NCBI RefSeq assembly: GCF_030409215.1
Contig: NZ_JAUFPL010000028.1
Location: forward strand, 62,001-126,000
DNA from: Halomonas ramblicola
GTDB taxonomy: Bacteria; Pseudomonadota; Gammaproteobacteria; Pseudomonadales; Halomonadaceae
Length of the DNA: 64,000 bases
Direction: 5' to 3'
The notes beneath the pieces were generated by a model. That model was given only the letters and a program-made list of their open reading frames with translations, had not been told where the DNA came from and searched no databases. A program made the position numbers and the translations under genes. Shown here piece after piece: positions 33,228 to 41,867 of the stretch. Numbering within the stretch: the first letter of the stretch is position 1; each line of letters opens with the position of its first letter.

Positions 33228-34061
33228 TCAACCTCCCGTCACCGGGGGAAAGAAGGCGACCTCGTCCTCGCTGGTCACCGGCGTGGCGTCGCCGGCCATC
33301 ACCTGGTTGACCGCGCACAGCACGCGCCCCTCGTCGAGCCGCGAGAAGCGCGGATCCAGGGTCTTGAGGGCGGCCTTGAGACCGGCCACGTCGGAGCTTT
33401 CCAGGCTGTCCAGGGGCACCGTGACCTCGCCCACGCCGAGCCGCTCGCGCAACTCGGCCAGGCACTTCACACGGATGCAGGGGGCATTGGTGGCACAGCG
33501 ACTGCCCAGGCTCACCTCGCCGCTCTGGCCCTGGCCGGTGACGATGGGCGACTCCCCCGCGGCGCCGGCGAAGGCCTCGGAGGCCGCCGGCTCGCGACGA
33601 TAGTCGCCGGACTTGCCGCCGGTCTTGGTGTCGAGATGGATGGCGCCGATCTCCATGTCCTTGTCCACGGCCTTGCACATGTCATAGAGGGTCAGGCAGG
33701 CCACGGAGACCGCGGTGAGTGCCTCCATCTCGACGCCGGTGCGGCCGTTGAGGCGACAGGTGGCGCTCACCTCGACGCGGCTCGCGGCCTCGTCGAGGTG
33801 GAAGTCGATGGCCACCTTGGACAGCGGCAGGGCGTGGCACAGGGGAATCAGTTCGTGGGTGCGCTTGGCGGCCTGGATGCCGGCGATGCGCGCGGTGGCC
33901 AGGACGTCGCCCTTGGGCAGGCCGCCGTCGACGAGCAGCGCCAGGGTGGCGGGCCGCATGCGGATATGTCCGGAGGCGGTCGCCTCGCGGCGGCTCTCGG
34001 GCTTGTCGGCGACGTCCACCATATGGGCCTCGCCACGCGGGTTGAGATGGGTCAGGGACAT
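33228..34061 (-). CDS. moaC: MoaC-MoaD fusion: cyclic pyranopterin monophosphate synthase and molybdopterin synthase sulfur carrier in one frame
   Basis: 277 residues from the ATG at 34061 with GAGG upstream. Residues 1-157 are complete MoaC ([70 protein letters not shown]). After a ~40-residue Gly/Ser/Ala-rich linker, residues ~196-277 are MoaD ([32 protein letters not shown] with the C-terminal GG). No stop lies between. A GTG inside the MoaD part (in RVKCL) could start a free MoaD but has no visible ribosome site. Normally two genes; here fused or with the MoaC stop lost. MoaD function needs only a free C-terminus, which is kept. Confidence 0.85.
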   Translation of the reverse strand: MSLTHLNPRGEAHMVDVADKPESRREATASGHIRMRPATLALLVDGGLPKGDVLATARIAGIQAAKRTHELIPLCHALPLSKVAIDFHLDEAASRVEVSATCRLNGRTGVEMEALTAVSVACLTLYDMCKAVDKDMEIGAIHLDTKTGGKSGDYRREPAASEAFAGAAGESPIVTGQGQSGEVSLGSRCATNAPCIRVKCLAELRERLGVGEVTVPLDSLESSDVAGLKAALKTLDPRFSRLDEGRVLCAVNQVMAGDATPVTSEDEVAFFPPVTGG

Positions 34062-34071
34062 GGGAGTCGCC

Positions 34072-35337
34072 TCACGGGAGTCGAAACAGGGGGTGAATGG
34101 ATACCGCTTCGCCACGGGCCACGCCGGGGCGCGCGGCGGCGATCTCGATCAGGCAGTTGGCCCGCACCATGGACGAGAGGATGCCGGAGCCCTGGGCGCC
34201 GGTGTCGGCCACCCACAGCCGCCCCTCCGGGTCGCCACGATAGACGCCGCGCAGGTAGTCGACCCGCCCTTCTCGGCTCTTGAGGTCGTGCTCGGCGATG
34301 GCGGTCAGGCGCGGCGGCGCTTCCGCGCGGCCCTGCAGACGGGCCAGCAGGGGCGCGGCGAACTGCAGGAAGGTCACCATGGCCGCCACGGGGTTGCCGG
34401 GCAGCCCCAGGAAGGGCACGCCCCGCGCCCCCAGACGGCCGCAGGCCAGCGGCCGGCCGGGGCGGATGGCGATCTTCCAGAAGCCCAGCTCGCCGCGCTC
34501 GGCCAGGGCGTCGCGGGTGAAGTCGGCATCGCCCACCGAGACGCCGCCGCTGGTGACCACCAGGTCGGCCTCGGCGGCGGCGCGATCCAGGGCGGCGGCG
34601 ATGGCCGCGCGGTCGTCGGGCAGGATGCCCAGGTCCTGCACCTCGCCGCCGTGCTCGATCACCAGGCCCATCAGGCTGTGACGGTTGGCGTCGAAGATGC
34701 CGGCGTCGGACGGCGTCTCGCCCGGCGCGGTGACCTCGTCGCCGGTGGAGAAGATCGCCACCCGCGGGCGGCGCACCACCGGCGCCTCGGCGAGCCCCAG
34801 GGAGGCCAGCAGGCCGAGTTCGGCGGCGCCCAGGCGGGTGCCGGCGGCCAGCGCCACCCGGCCGCGGGCGAGGTCCTCGCCGGCCCGGCGCACGTTCTGG
34901 CCGTGCCTGACCCGCTCGGGGCGCTCGACATGCACCCAGCAGCGGCCGTCGGCGCCCTCCTCCACCGCCAACTGCTCACGCATGATCACGGTATCGGCGC
35001 CCTCGGGCAGCGGTGCGCCGGTGGTGATGCCGGCGCACTCGCCGGGCCCCAGGGGGCGCTCCACCGGGTGACCGGCGAGGATCTCGGCGACGCGCCGCAG
35101 CCGCACGGGGCGCTCGCCCGTCTCGGGCCAGGCCAGGGCGATGCCGTCCATGGCCGAGTTGGTGCGCCGGGGCACGTCGATGGGCGAGACGATGGCCTCG
35201 GCCAGCACCCGGCCGTGCAGCTCGGCCAGGGGCCGGTTCTCGGCGGGCAGCGGCCCGGCGACGAGCGACAGCACCGCCTCGCGGGCCTCGTCCGCGGCGA
35301 GCATCCGCTCGCCCAGCTCGAAACAGGAGAGCGTCAT
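34072..35337 (-). CDS. moeA: molybdopterin molybdenumtransferase
   Basis: 421 residues. MoeA inserts molybdate into adenylylated molybdopterin. Segments: [32 protein letters not shown], the MoCF_biosynth region [20 protein letters not shown] and [14 protein letters not shown], then [13 protein letters not shown] and [15 protein letters not shown]. It overlaps the mobB stop as ATGA and ends 10 bases before moaC. Confidence 0.95.
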   Translation of the reverse strand: MTLSCFELGERMLAADEAREAVLSLVAGPLPAENRPLAELHGRVLAEAIVSPIDVPRRTNSAMDGIALAWPETGERPVRLRRVAEILAGHPVERPLGPGECAGITTGAPLPEGADTVIMREQLAVEEGADGRCWVHVERPERVRHGQNVRRAGEDLARGRVALAAGTRLGAAELGLLASLGLAEAPVVRRPRVAIFSTGDEVTAPGETPSDAGIFDANRHSLMGLVIEHGGEVQDLGILPDDRAAIAAALDRAAAEADLVVTSGGVSVGDADFTRDALAERGELGFWKIAIRPGRPLACGRLGARGVPFLGLPGNPVAAMVTFLQFAAPLLARLQGRAEAPPRLTAIAEHDLKSREGRVDYLRGVYRGDPEGRLWVADTGAQGSGILSSMVRANCLIEIAAARPGVARGEAVSIHPLFRLP

Positions 35338-35927
35338 GGCGATACCCCCTCGCCAGCGCGGCGCGCCCGGCGCTCGTCGGGCCAGCGAGCGGGCCAGGCG
35401 GCGATCCAGTCGATCAGGGCGTCGAGGTCGTTGAGGTCCAGCGCCTCGACCCCCGCCGGCAGGGCCAGGGGTTCGTCGCTGGCCACGGCGCGCACCCAGG
35501 GATCCTCGGTCGCGCGCAGCGACTTGCCCAGCGCCGGACGGTACAGTTCCAGCTTGGGCAGCGGCCAGGCCTTGAAGCCCTCCACCAGCACCAGGTCGGG
35601 GCGCTGGGGCGCGACCATGGCCACCAACGCCTCGAGGTCGGCCTCGGCCTGGTCCGGGGTCTCCATCATCAGCGCCAGCCGGCTGCGGGAGGCCACCAGC
35701 ATCGGCGCGGCGCCGGCCTGGCGCAGGCGGTGGCTGTCCTTGCCGGGCTGGTCGACATCGAAGCCGTGGTGGGCATGCTTGATCACCGCCACCCTGAGGC
35801 CGCGCTCGCGCAACCGCGGCAGCAGCCGCTCCAGCAGGGTGGTCTTGCCGGTACCGCTCCAGGCCGCGATGCCCAGCAGCGGCAACTCCTCGGCGAGGGT
35901 CAGGGTGACGGGCGCGGCATCGGTCAT
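35334..35927 (-). CDS. mobB: molybdopterin-guanine dinucleotide biosynthesis adapter MobB
   Basis: 197 residues from the ATG at 35927. MobB is a GTP-binding accessory to MobA. P-loop AWSGTGKTTLLERLLPRLR, then AVIKHAHHGFDVDQPGKDS and LVLVEGFKAWPLPKLELYR. Its ATG overlaps the mobA stop as ATGA and its stop overlaps the moeA start likewise. Confidence 0.93.
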   Translation of the reverse strand: MTDAAPVTLTLAEELPLLGIAAWSGTGKTTLLERLLPRLRERGLRVAVIKHAHHGFDVDQPGKDSHRLRQAGAAPMLVASRSRLALMMETPDQAEADLEALVAMVAPQRPDLVLVEGFKAWPLPKLELYRPALGKSLRATEDPWVRAVASDEPLALPAGVEALDLNDLDALIDWIAAWPARWPDERRARRAGEGVSP

Positions 35928-36529
35928 CGGTTGGCGGGCTCCCCGTGCAGCGCCTGCTCGAGGCGGCGCTTGTCGTCGTCGGTGTTGAGGTTGGCGAAGG
36001 CCGCCGGGCAGTCGGAGACGTCCACCCGGCACCAGGCGTGGCGAGCGTACCAGCGGTCGATCTTGCGCTCGCCGCCGGCCAGCGCCGCGCCGAGGTCGTC
36101 GGCCAGGGCGGTGCGGATCAGCGCCACCACCGGATGCAGGCGCTCGCCGTCGCAGGCCACGGCGATGTCGGCCTCGCCGAGGCCCGCCACCAGCCGCGCC
36201 ACCAGGTCCTCGGGCAGCGCCGGGGTGTCGCAGGGCACCACCACCAGCCAGGGGGTGGTGGCCGCGCGCAAGCCGCTGTAGATGCCCATCAGCGGCCCCT
36301 GGTAGCCGCCCTCGGCGTCCTCGACGACGCGGTCGGCGAACTCGCCATAGGCGGCCAGGCTGCGGTTGGCGTTGATCAGCACCTCGGCCACCCGGCCCGC
36401 CAGGCGCTCGCGCACATGGGCCACCAGCGGGCGACCGGCGAAGGACACCAGGCCCTTGTCCACGCCGCCCATGCGGCGCCCCTGGCCGCCGGCCAGGATC
36501 AGGCCGGTGAGTTCGTGTTGCGGGATCAT
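35924..36529 (-). CDS. mobA: molybdenum cofactor guanylyltransferase
   Basis: 201 residues from the ATG at 36529 with a perfect AAGGAGG. MobA attaches GMP to Mo-molybdopterin. The nucleotide loop LILAGGQGRRMGGVDKGLV and GPLMGIYSGLRAATTPWLVVVPCDTPALP are diagnostic. First gene of the mobA-mobB-moeA-moaCD-moaE-moaA operon, divergent from the cupin regulator; presence of mobA implies MGD-type enzymes such as nitrate reductase elsewhere. Confidence 0.95.
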   Translation of the reverse strand: MIPQHELTGLILAGGQGRRMGGVDKGLVSFAGRPLVAHVRERLAGRVAEVLINANRSLAAYGEFADRVVEDAEGGYQGPLMGIYSGLRAATTPWLVVVPCDTPALPEDLVARLVAGLGEADIAVACDGERLHPVVALIRTALADDLGAALAGGERKIDRWYARHAWCRVDVSDCPAAFANLNTDDDKRRLEQALHGEPANR

Positions 36530-36672
36530 GGGGCCTCCTTCTCTGCCCTCATGATGCCTGAGCCGGGGCGCGGGTGCCACGTCCCGGCTTCCACGCAAGT
36601 CCTTGTCGTGACGACGGTCAAGCCGCGTTCTATTGGGTTATCATATGTGCACTTTTCTTGACGGGACGGACC

Positions 36673-37263
36673 ATGGAAGCGGAAGCAGGATTCGACGTCG
36701 GCGGCCGCCTGCGCCAGCTGCGCCTGGCCCGCGGCCTCTCCCAGCGGGAGCTGGCCAAGCGCGCCGGGGTCACCAACAGCACCATCTCGCTGGTCGAGCA
36801 GAACAGCGTCAGCCCCTCGGTGAGCTCGCTGAAGAAGATCCTCGACGCCCTGCCGGTGTCGATCAGCGCCTTCTTCGCCGGCGACGAGCCGAGCCCGCCC
36901 CGGGTCTTCTACCGCGCCGAGGAGCTCACCGAGATCGGCGACGGTCGGCTCTCCTTCCGCCTGGTGGCGGCGCGGCGGCCGGGCCGCAGCATGTCGATCA
37001 TCCACGAGCGCTACCCGCCCGGGGCCGACACCGGCGAGGAGATGCTGGAGCACGACGGCGAGGAAGGCGGCGTGATCATCGCCGGGGAGATCGAGCTCAC
37101 CGTGAGCGGCGAGGTGGCGATCCTGCGCGAGGGCGACGCCTACTACTTCGATTCGCGCCTGCCCCACCGCTTCCGCAACCGCGGCGAGGCGGAGTGCGTG
37201 ATCGTCAGCGCCAACAGCCCGCCGACCTTCTCGGAGGGCGGGCAGGAGCTGCATCACGCCTGA
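36673..37263 (+). CDS. XRE-cupin transcriptional regulator (PuuR-like)
   Basis: 196 residues from the ATG at 36673. N-terminal helix-turn-helix (GGRLRQLRLARGLSQRELAK; TNSTISLVEQNSVSPSVSSL) and C-terminal cupin (SIIHERYPPGADTGEEML; VIIAGEIELTVSGEVAIL; YFDSRLPHRFRNRGEAEC). PuuR, the best-known relative, represses putrescine use in E. coli; no polyamine genes are nearby, so the target is unknown. It is divergent from mobA. Confidence 0.88.
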   Translation: MEAEAGFDVGGRLRQLRLARGLSQRELAKRAGVTNSTISLVEQNSVSPSVSSLKKILDALPVSISAFFAGDEPSPPRVFYRAEELTEIGDGRLSFRLVAARRPGRSMSIIHERYPPGADTGEEMLEHDGEEGGVIIAGEIELTVSGEVAILREGDAYYFDSRLPHRFRNRGEAECVIVSANSPPTFSEGGQELHHA

Positions 37264-37299
37264 GGGTGTCGGGCGCCTGCGGCGCATGCCTTCCTACAT
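37262..37299. repeat. REP-like fragment supplying the hpt stop codon
   Basis: GGGCGCCTGCGGCGC then GCCTTCCTAC. In hpt sense the unit end TGTAGGAAGG contains the TAG that terminates hpt. Confidence 0.7.
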
Positions 37300-37872
37300 C
37301 CCCTTCGGCGCGAAGATGCCGGGGGCGTTGCGCCAGTAGCCCTGGTAGTCCATGCCGAAGCCGAAGACATAGCGGTCGACGACTTCCAGGCTGCAGTAGT
37401 CGGCCTCGAGGCCGGGTGCCGCCTTGCGGTCGTGGCGCTTGTCGACCAGCACGGCGGTGGCGATGCTCGTCGCCCCGGCCTCGCGGCAGTAGTCGAGGAT
37501 GGCGGCCAGCGTCGCACCCTCGTCGAGGATGTCGTCGACGATCACCACGTGGCGGCCGGCCATGGGGATCTCCGGGGAGACGCGCCAGAACAGCTCGCCG
37601 CCGTGGGTCTTGCCGCGGTAGCGGGTGGCGTGCAGGTAGTCCACCTCCAGCGGGAAGCCCAGCCGGGTCAACAGGTGGCCGGTGGTGATCAGGCCACCGT
37701 TCATCACGCAGTAGAAGACCGGCAGCTTGTCGCCCAGGTCGCGGGTGATCTCGTCGGCCATGCGGTCCAGGGCACGCTCCACCTCCTGCTGGCTGATCAG
37801 GCAGTCGGCGTTGTCCATGACCTCGCGCATGTCGGCGAGGGACTGATGGGCGTCGGGGTCGAGTTGGGGCAT
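37294..37872 (-). CDS. hpt: hypoxanthine-guanine phosphoribosyltransferase
   Basis: 192 residues. Purine salvage enzyme converting hypoxanthine or guanine with PRPP to IMP or GMP. The PRPP loop HVVIVDDILDEGATLAAIL is exact; other segments are PVFYCVMNGGLITTGHLL, HATRYRGKTHGGELFW and YVFGFGMDYQGYWRN. It follows nagZ by 24 bases and its stop codon lies in a REP-like unit. Confidence 0.93.
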   Translation of the reverse strand: MPQLDPDAHQSLADMREVMDNADCLISQQEVERALDRMADEITRDLGDKLPVFYCVMNGGLITTGHLLTRLGFPLEVDYLHATRYRGKTHGGELFWRVSPEIPMAGRHVVIVDDILDEGATLAAILDYCREAGATSIATAVLVDKRHDRKAAPGLEADYCSLEVVDRYVFGFGMDYQGYWRNAPGIFAPKGM

Positions 37873-37896
37873 CGCAGATAATTCTCGCTCGTGGGA

Positions 37897-38913
37897 TCAA
37901 TCGCGGGCCATGGCCTCGAGGCGGGCGTGCACGCGTCGCCAGCGGGACAGGGCGCCGATGGCGTCGAGGTCGGGGCGCGCCCGGGCATAGCGCAGCCGGG
38001 CCAGGCGCGGTAGCGGCGGCCGCTCTCGGCAGGCATCGAGCACCTCGCGGGCCGCCGCGCGGTCGTTGCACACCAGCAGCATGTCGCAGCCGGCGGCGAG
38101 CGCCGCCAGGGCCCGTTCCCCCGGACTCCCCGCCGAGGCCGCCCCGGCCATGCTCAGGTCGTCGGAGAAGATCACGCCCTTGAAGCCCAGGGTCTCGCGC
38201 AGCATGCCGAGCCAGGCCGGCGAGAACCCCGCCGGGCGCGGGTCGAAGGCGGAGTAGACCACATGGGCGGGCATCACGCCGTCGAGGCACGACGCCAGCC
38301 GGTCGAAGGGCACCAGGTCGTGCTCGCGCAGCGCCGCCAGGGGGCGGTCGTCCACCGGCAGCTCGCGGTGGGAGTCGGCCGCCACGCCGCCGTGGCCGGG
38401 GAAGTGCTTGCCCACGGCGACCATGCCGGCCTCGTGGAGCCCCTTGACGAAGGCGCCCGCCATGGCGGCCACCGCCTGGGGATCGTCGGAGAAGCTGCGA
38501 TCGCCGATCACCGTGGAGCTGCCGCCGTCGACGTCGAGCACCGGAGCGAAGCTGAGATCGAGGCCACAGGCGGCCATCTCCATGCCCAGCAGCCAGCCGG
38601 CGTCCTGACACAGCCGCAGGGTGACCTCGGGGTGGGCGGCGAAGTCCTTGCCCAGCCGACGCATGGCGGGCAGGCGGGTGACCCCGTCGCGCAGGCGCTG
38701 CACCCGCCCGCCTTCCTGGTCGATGGCCAACAGCAGCTCGGGGCGCTCGCGGCGGATGGCGCGGCACAGCGACCGGACCTGGTCGGCCGATTCCACGTTG
38801 CGTGCGAAGAGGATCACCCCGCCGACCTCGGGCCGCCCCAGCAGGGCCCGCTCTTCGGCGCTCAGGGTGGTCCCCTCCAGGTCCAGCATCACCGGGCCGA
38901 GAGGTTGGGTCAT
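37897..38913 (-). CDS. nagZ: beta-N-acetylhexosaminidase (peptidoglycan recycling)
   Basis: 338 residues, family GH3. NagZ removes GlcNAc from anhydromuropeptides in the cytoplasm; its products can induce AmpC beta-lactamases. Diagnostic are GVILFARNVESADQVRSL, LLLAIDQEGGRVQRLRDGVT, KHFPGHGGVAADSHRELP (catalytic His-Asp pair) and the nucleophile region KGVIFSDDLSMAGAAS. It starts 2 bases after psrA. Confidence 0.96.
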   Translation of the reverse strand: MTQPLGPVMLDLEGTTLSAEERALLGRPEVGGVILFARNVESADQVRSLCRAIRRERPELLLAIDQEGGRVQRLRDGVTRLPAMRRLGKDFAAHPEVTLRLCQDAGWLLGMEMAACGLDLSFAPVLDVDGGSSTVIGDRSFSDDPQAVAAMAGAFVKGLHEAGMVAVGKHFPGHGGVAADSHRELPVDDRPLAALREHDLVPFDRLASCLDGVMPAHVVYSAFDPRPAGFSPAWLGMLRETLGFKGVIFSDDLSMAGAASAGSPGERALAALAAGCDMLLVCNDRAAAREVLDACRERPPLPRLARLRYARARPDLDAIGALSRWRRVHARLEAMARD

Positions 38914-38915
38914 GG

Positions 38916-39584
38916 TCAGGCTCCTTGCGACAAGGCCGCGGGCAGGGGGTCGGGCAGGGGCGCCTGCATGGCGGCGACCACCACCGGGCGCAGGCGACGG
39001 ATCAGGTCACGCACCGAGACGTGCTCGCCGTAGTCCTTCTCGGCGATGTCGCGCAGGGCGTCGAGCCCCGAGAGGGTGAAGATCACGGTCCCCAGCACGA
39101 AGTGCAGGCGCCAGAAGCGCTCGGCGTCGGGCAGTTCAGGGGTGGCCTGGCGTACCAGCTCGGTGAAACGAGTGAAGACGCTGCCGTACTCCTCCTGGAT
39201 GTAGCGCCGCAGGTGCCCCTGGGCCTGGCTGTAGGCCAGCCCCAGCAGGCGCATGAACACCTTCAGGCTGTTGCGCTCGGCGGGCACCTCGAGGACCGTG
39301 CGGGCCATGGTCTCGAGCAGTTCCTCGAGGGGAATGGTGCCGCCCCGATGGCGTGCCTCGAGGTCGTCGAGGGCGAGGTGGAAGCGTTCGGTGAAGGGAT
39401 CCAGGTAGCGGGCGAACACCGCCTGGATCAACGACTTCTTGGAGCCGAAGTGATAGTTCACCGCGGCCAGGTTGACCTTGGCCTTGCTGGTGATGGTGCG
39501 CAACGATGTCTCGGCGAAGCCGCGTTCGGCGAACAGCACCTCGGCCGTGTCGAGAATCCGTGTGACGGTGTCGGTCTGTGCCAT
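38916..39584 (-). CDS. psrA: TetR-family regulator, PsrA-like
   Basis: 222 residues. N-terminal TetR helix-turn-helix: TRILDTAEVLFAERGFAETS, then KAKVNLAAVNYHFGSKKSLIQAVF. PsrA senses long-chain fatty acids and controls rpoS and beta-oxidation in Pseudomonas. The gene order nagZ-psrA-lexA matches Pseudomonas, and an AAAC-N4-GTTT palindrome lies 22 bases before the ATG, both supporting orthology. The C-terminal tail (DPLPAALSQGA) is unremarkable. Confidence 0.82.
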   Translation of the reverse strand: MAQTDTVTRILDTAEVLFAERGFAETSLRTITSKAKVNLAAVNYHFGSKKSLIQAVFARYLDPFTERFHLALDDLEARHRGGTIPLEELLETMARTVLEVPAERNSLKVFMRLLGLAYSQAQGHLRRYIQEEYGSVFTRFTELVRQATPELPDAERFWRLHFVLGTVIFTLSGLDALRDIAEKDYGEHVSVRDLIRRLRPVVVAAMQAPLPDPLPAALSQGA

Positions 39585-39605
39585 GAGCTAAGACGTCCCG
39601 GTTAT

Positions 39606-39617
39606 AAACAGCTGTTT
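39606..39617. promoter_or_regulatory. palindromic PsrA-type operator
   Basis: AAACAGCTGTTT, a 12-bp perfect palindrome fitting the AAAC-N4-GTTT core known for PsrA, just upstream of psrA. The half-sites TTTCAAAC and GTTTGAAAC nearby (39614-39622, 39678-39686) may add contacts. Confidence 0.65.
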
Positions 39618-39725
39618 CAAACGTAGCAGGATTGTACAAGACCCGGCTAGTTACGCTCAACGCTGATCCCACGGAGGCGTTTGAAACGGCACACTTTATC
39701 GCCTTTTACTGGATGAACTTCCATG

Positions 39726-39741
39726 CTGTATACTTGCCCAA
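39726..39741. promoter_or_regulatory. candidate degenerate LexA box
   Basis: CTGTATACTTGCCCAA, 34 bases before the lexA ATG, matches CTGTATA at the left half but ends CAA in place of CAG. Position fits autoregulation; the right half is weak. Confidence 0.4.
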
Positions 39742-39774
39742 TAGATGCAGCATAACCCGACACCCGGAGGTCGC

Positions 39775-40422
39775 ATGGCACGCCCCCTCACCCAGCGCCA
39801 GCAGAACGTCTACGACTTCATCGTCAAGACCATCCACGAGCTCGGCTACCCCCCGACCCGCGCCGAGATCGCCCGTGCCCTGGGCTTCCGCTCTCCCAAC
39901 GCCGCCGAGGAGCACCTGCGCGCCCTGGAGCGCAAGGGCGTGATCCGCATGATGGCCGGCACCTCCCGCGGTATCCGCCTGCCGGCCCTGGAGCAGGAGG
40001 CGGAGGCCGAGGAAGCCCCCTCCCCGGGCCTGCCGATCATCGGCGAGGTGGCCGCCGGCAGCCCGGTCCTGGCCGCCGAGCACATCGACCGCTACTGCCC
40101 CCTGCCTCCCGAGTACTTCACCCCCCGGGCCGACTACCTGCTCAAGGTACGCGGCCTGTCCATGAAGGACGTGGGCATCCTGGAGGGCGATCTGCTGGCG
40201 GTGCATCGTACCGATCGGGTCCGCGACGGCCAGATCGTGGTGGCGCGCCTGGAGGACGAGGTCACCGTGAAGCGCTTCCAGCGCCAGGGGCATCGCGTCA
40301 CCCTGCTGGCCGAGAACCCCGATTTCGCGCCCATCGAGGTGGACCTGCGCCATGAGCCGCTGGAGATCGAGGGCATCGGGGTGGGCCTGATCCGCGGCGG
40401 CAATGGCCAGGCTCTCAGCTAA
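39775..40422 (+). CDS. lexA: LexA repressor
   Basis: 215 residues from the ATG at 39775, with GGAGGT upstream. LexA represses SOS genes and self-cleaves on RecA filaments. Winged-helix: [40 protein letters not shown]. The cleavage Ala-Gly is in [10 protein letters not shown], the catalytic Ser in [14 protein letters not shown] and the Lys in DEVTVKRFQ. It overlaps dinB by 20 bases. Confidence 0.97.
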   Translation: MARPLTQRQQNVYDFIVKTIHELGYPPTRAEIARALGFRSPNAAEEHLRALERKGVIRMMAGTSRGIRLPALEQEAEAEEAPSPGLPIIGEVAAGSPVLAAEHIDRYCPLPPEYFTPRADYLLKVRGLSMKDVGILEGDLLAVHRTDRVRDGQIVVARLEDEVTVKRFQRQGHRVTLLAENPDFAPIEVDLRHEPLEIEGIGVGLIRGGNGQALS

Positions 40423-41467
40423 TCGCAAGATCCTCCACGCCGACTGCGACTGCTTCTTTGCGGCGGTGGAGATGCGCGACGATCCCGCCTTGCGCGACAT
40501 CCCGCTGGCCATCGGGGGCAGCGTCGCGCGGCGCGGGGTCATCGCCACCTGCAACTACCCGGCGCGGGCCTTCGGCATCCATTCGGCGATGCCCACGGCC
40601 CGCGCCCTGCGCCTCTGTCCGCACCTGACCCTGCTGCCCGGTGACTTCGACAAGTACCGCGAGGTATCGCGCCGGCTCCAGGCGGTCTTCCACGAGCTGA
40701 CGCCGCTGGTGGAACCGCTCTCCCTGGACGAGGCCTTCCTCGACGTCACCGGGGCCGAGCGCTTCTCGGGCAGCGCCACCTGGATGGCCCGCTGGCTCAA
40801 GGCGGAGTGCCTGGCGCGCACCGGCATCACCGTCTCGGTGGGCGTGGCACCGACCAAGTTCCTGGCCAAGATCGCCAGCGACTGGGACAAGCCCGATGGC
40901 CTCACGGTGATCCCCCCGGCGCGGGTCGACGACTTCCTGCTGGACCTGCCCGTCAAGAAACTCCATGGCGTGGGGCCGGCCACCGGCGCCTGCCTGGACG
41001 CCCTGGGCATCGCCACCTGCGAGCAGTTGCGCCAGGTGCCGCTGGAGCGGCTGGTGGAGGAGTTCGGCAAGTTCGGCCGGCGGCTCTTCGAGCTTGCCCG
41101 GGGCATCGACGAGCGCCCGGTGAAGGTGGAACGGGAGCGCAAGTCGATCAGCGTGGAGACTACCTTCGCCCGCGACCTGCCCGACCTGGCGAGCTGCCGC
41201 GAGGCCCTGGCGCCGCTCTGCGAACGGCTCGAGGAGCGCCTGGCCCGCCATGGACACCCCGCCCTCTCCGGCCTGCTCGTGAAGGTGCGCTTCGACGACT
41301 TCAGCCTCACCACCCTGGAGAGCCGGGGGCTGGCGCCCGACCCGCAGAGCTTCGCCCGGCTGCTCGAGCAGGCCTGGCAACGTGGCCGACGCCCGGTGCG
41401 CCTGCTGGGGGTCGGCGCCAGGCTGGTCCCGGCCGACGAGCGTCGCCAGCTCAGTCTGCCGTTCTAA
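40403..41467 (+). CDS. dinB: DNA polymerase IV
   Basis: 354 residues; the ATG at 40403 lies inside the end of lexA. Y-family translesion polymerase. Catalytic carboxylates are in [19 protein letters not shown] and [35 protein letters not shown] and the [14 protein letters not shown] helix-hairpin-helix follow. The C-terminus QLSLPF is a beta-clamp-binding motif. Co-transcription with lexA makes it an SOS gene here. Confidence 0.96.
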   Translation: MARLSANRKILHADCDCFFAAVEMRDDPALRDIPLAIGGSVARRGVIATCNYPARAFGIHSAMPTARALRLCPHLTLLPGDFDKYREVSRRLQAVFHELTPLVEPLSLDEAFLDVTGAERFSGSATWMARWLKAECLARTGITVSVGVAPTKFLAKIASDWDKPDGLTVIPPARVDDFLLDLPVKKLHGVGPATGACLDALGIATCEQLRQVPLERLVEEFGKFGRRLFELARGIDERPVKVERERKSISVETTFARDLPDLASCREALAPLCERLEERLARHGHPALSGLLVKVRFDDFSLTTLESRGLAPDPQSFARLLEQAWQRGRRPVRLLGVGARLVPADERRQLSLPF

Positions 41468-41487
41468 CCAGCACCACTGGCTCATTA

Positions 41488-41663
41488 TTGTAGGAGGGCA
41501 ACTTGTTGCGCGACTGGAGGCCGCAGGCCTCCCGGCGGGGATCTCCCGAGCGACGATGACACCGCCGGGCGCCTTATGGCGCCAATCGCGCAGCGGAGCT
41601 GCCCTCCTGCTTACGGGGTCAATCGCGCAGCGGAGCCGGAACGCCGGACCGATCCTTCCTACA
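41488..41663. repeat. compound REP-like element
   Basis: Begins ATTGTAGGAGGGCAACTTGT and ends ATCCTTCCTACAC with three GC-rich units between, including two partial duplicates of AATCGCGCAGCGGAGC. It fills most of the gap after dinB; the acnB promoter follows. Confidence 0.85.
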
Positions 41664-41723
41664 CTTTGTAGTTCGACGCACACCCCGCCGACCAAAGTGC
41701 AAGCCCCATGGGACGGGGCTCGC

Positions 41724-41752
41724 TTAACATTGTCGACAGTCTCGCGTAGAAT
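41724..41752 (+). promoter_or_regulatory. sigma-70 promoter of acnB
   Basis: TTAACA, 17 bases, TAGAAT. This gives a ~110-base leader before the acnB GTG. A hairpin AGCCCC/GGGGCT (41702-41720) just upstream may end dinB transcription. Confidence 0.6.
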
Positions 41753-41867
41753 CGCGACCACTCGAGACGGGGGCTTCGCACCCCTGTTCCACGCGCCAGA
41801 GGCTTGTTCCGGCGGCGCTTTCGCCGGTTCGCGACACTCTGGCCCCACTAGCAATGAGGGCCCTACC

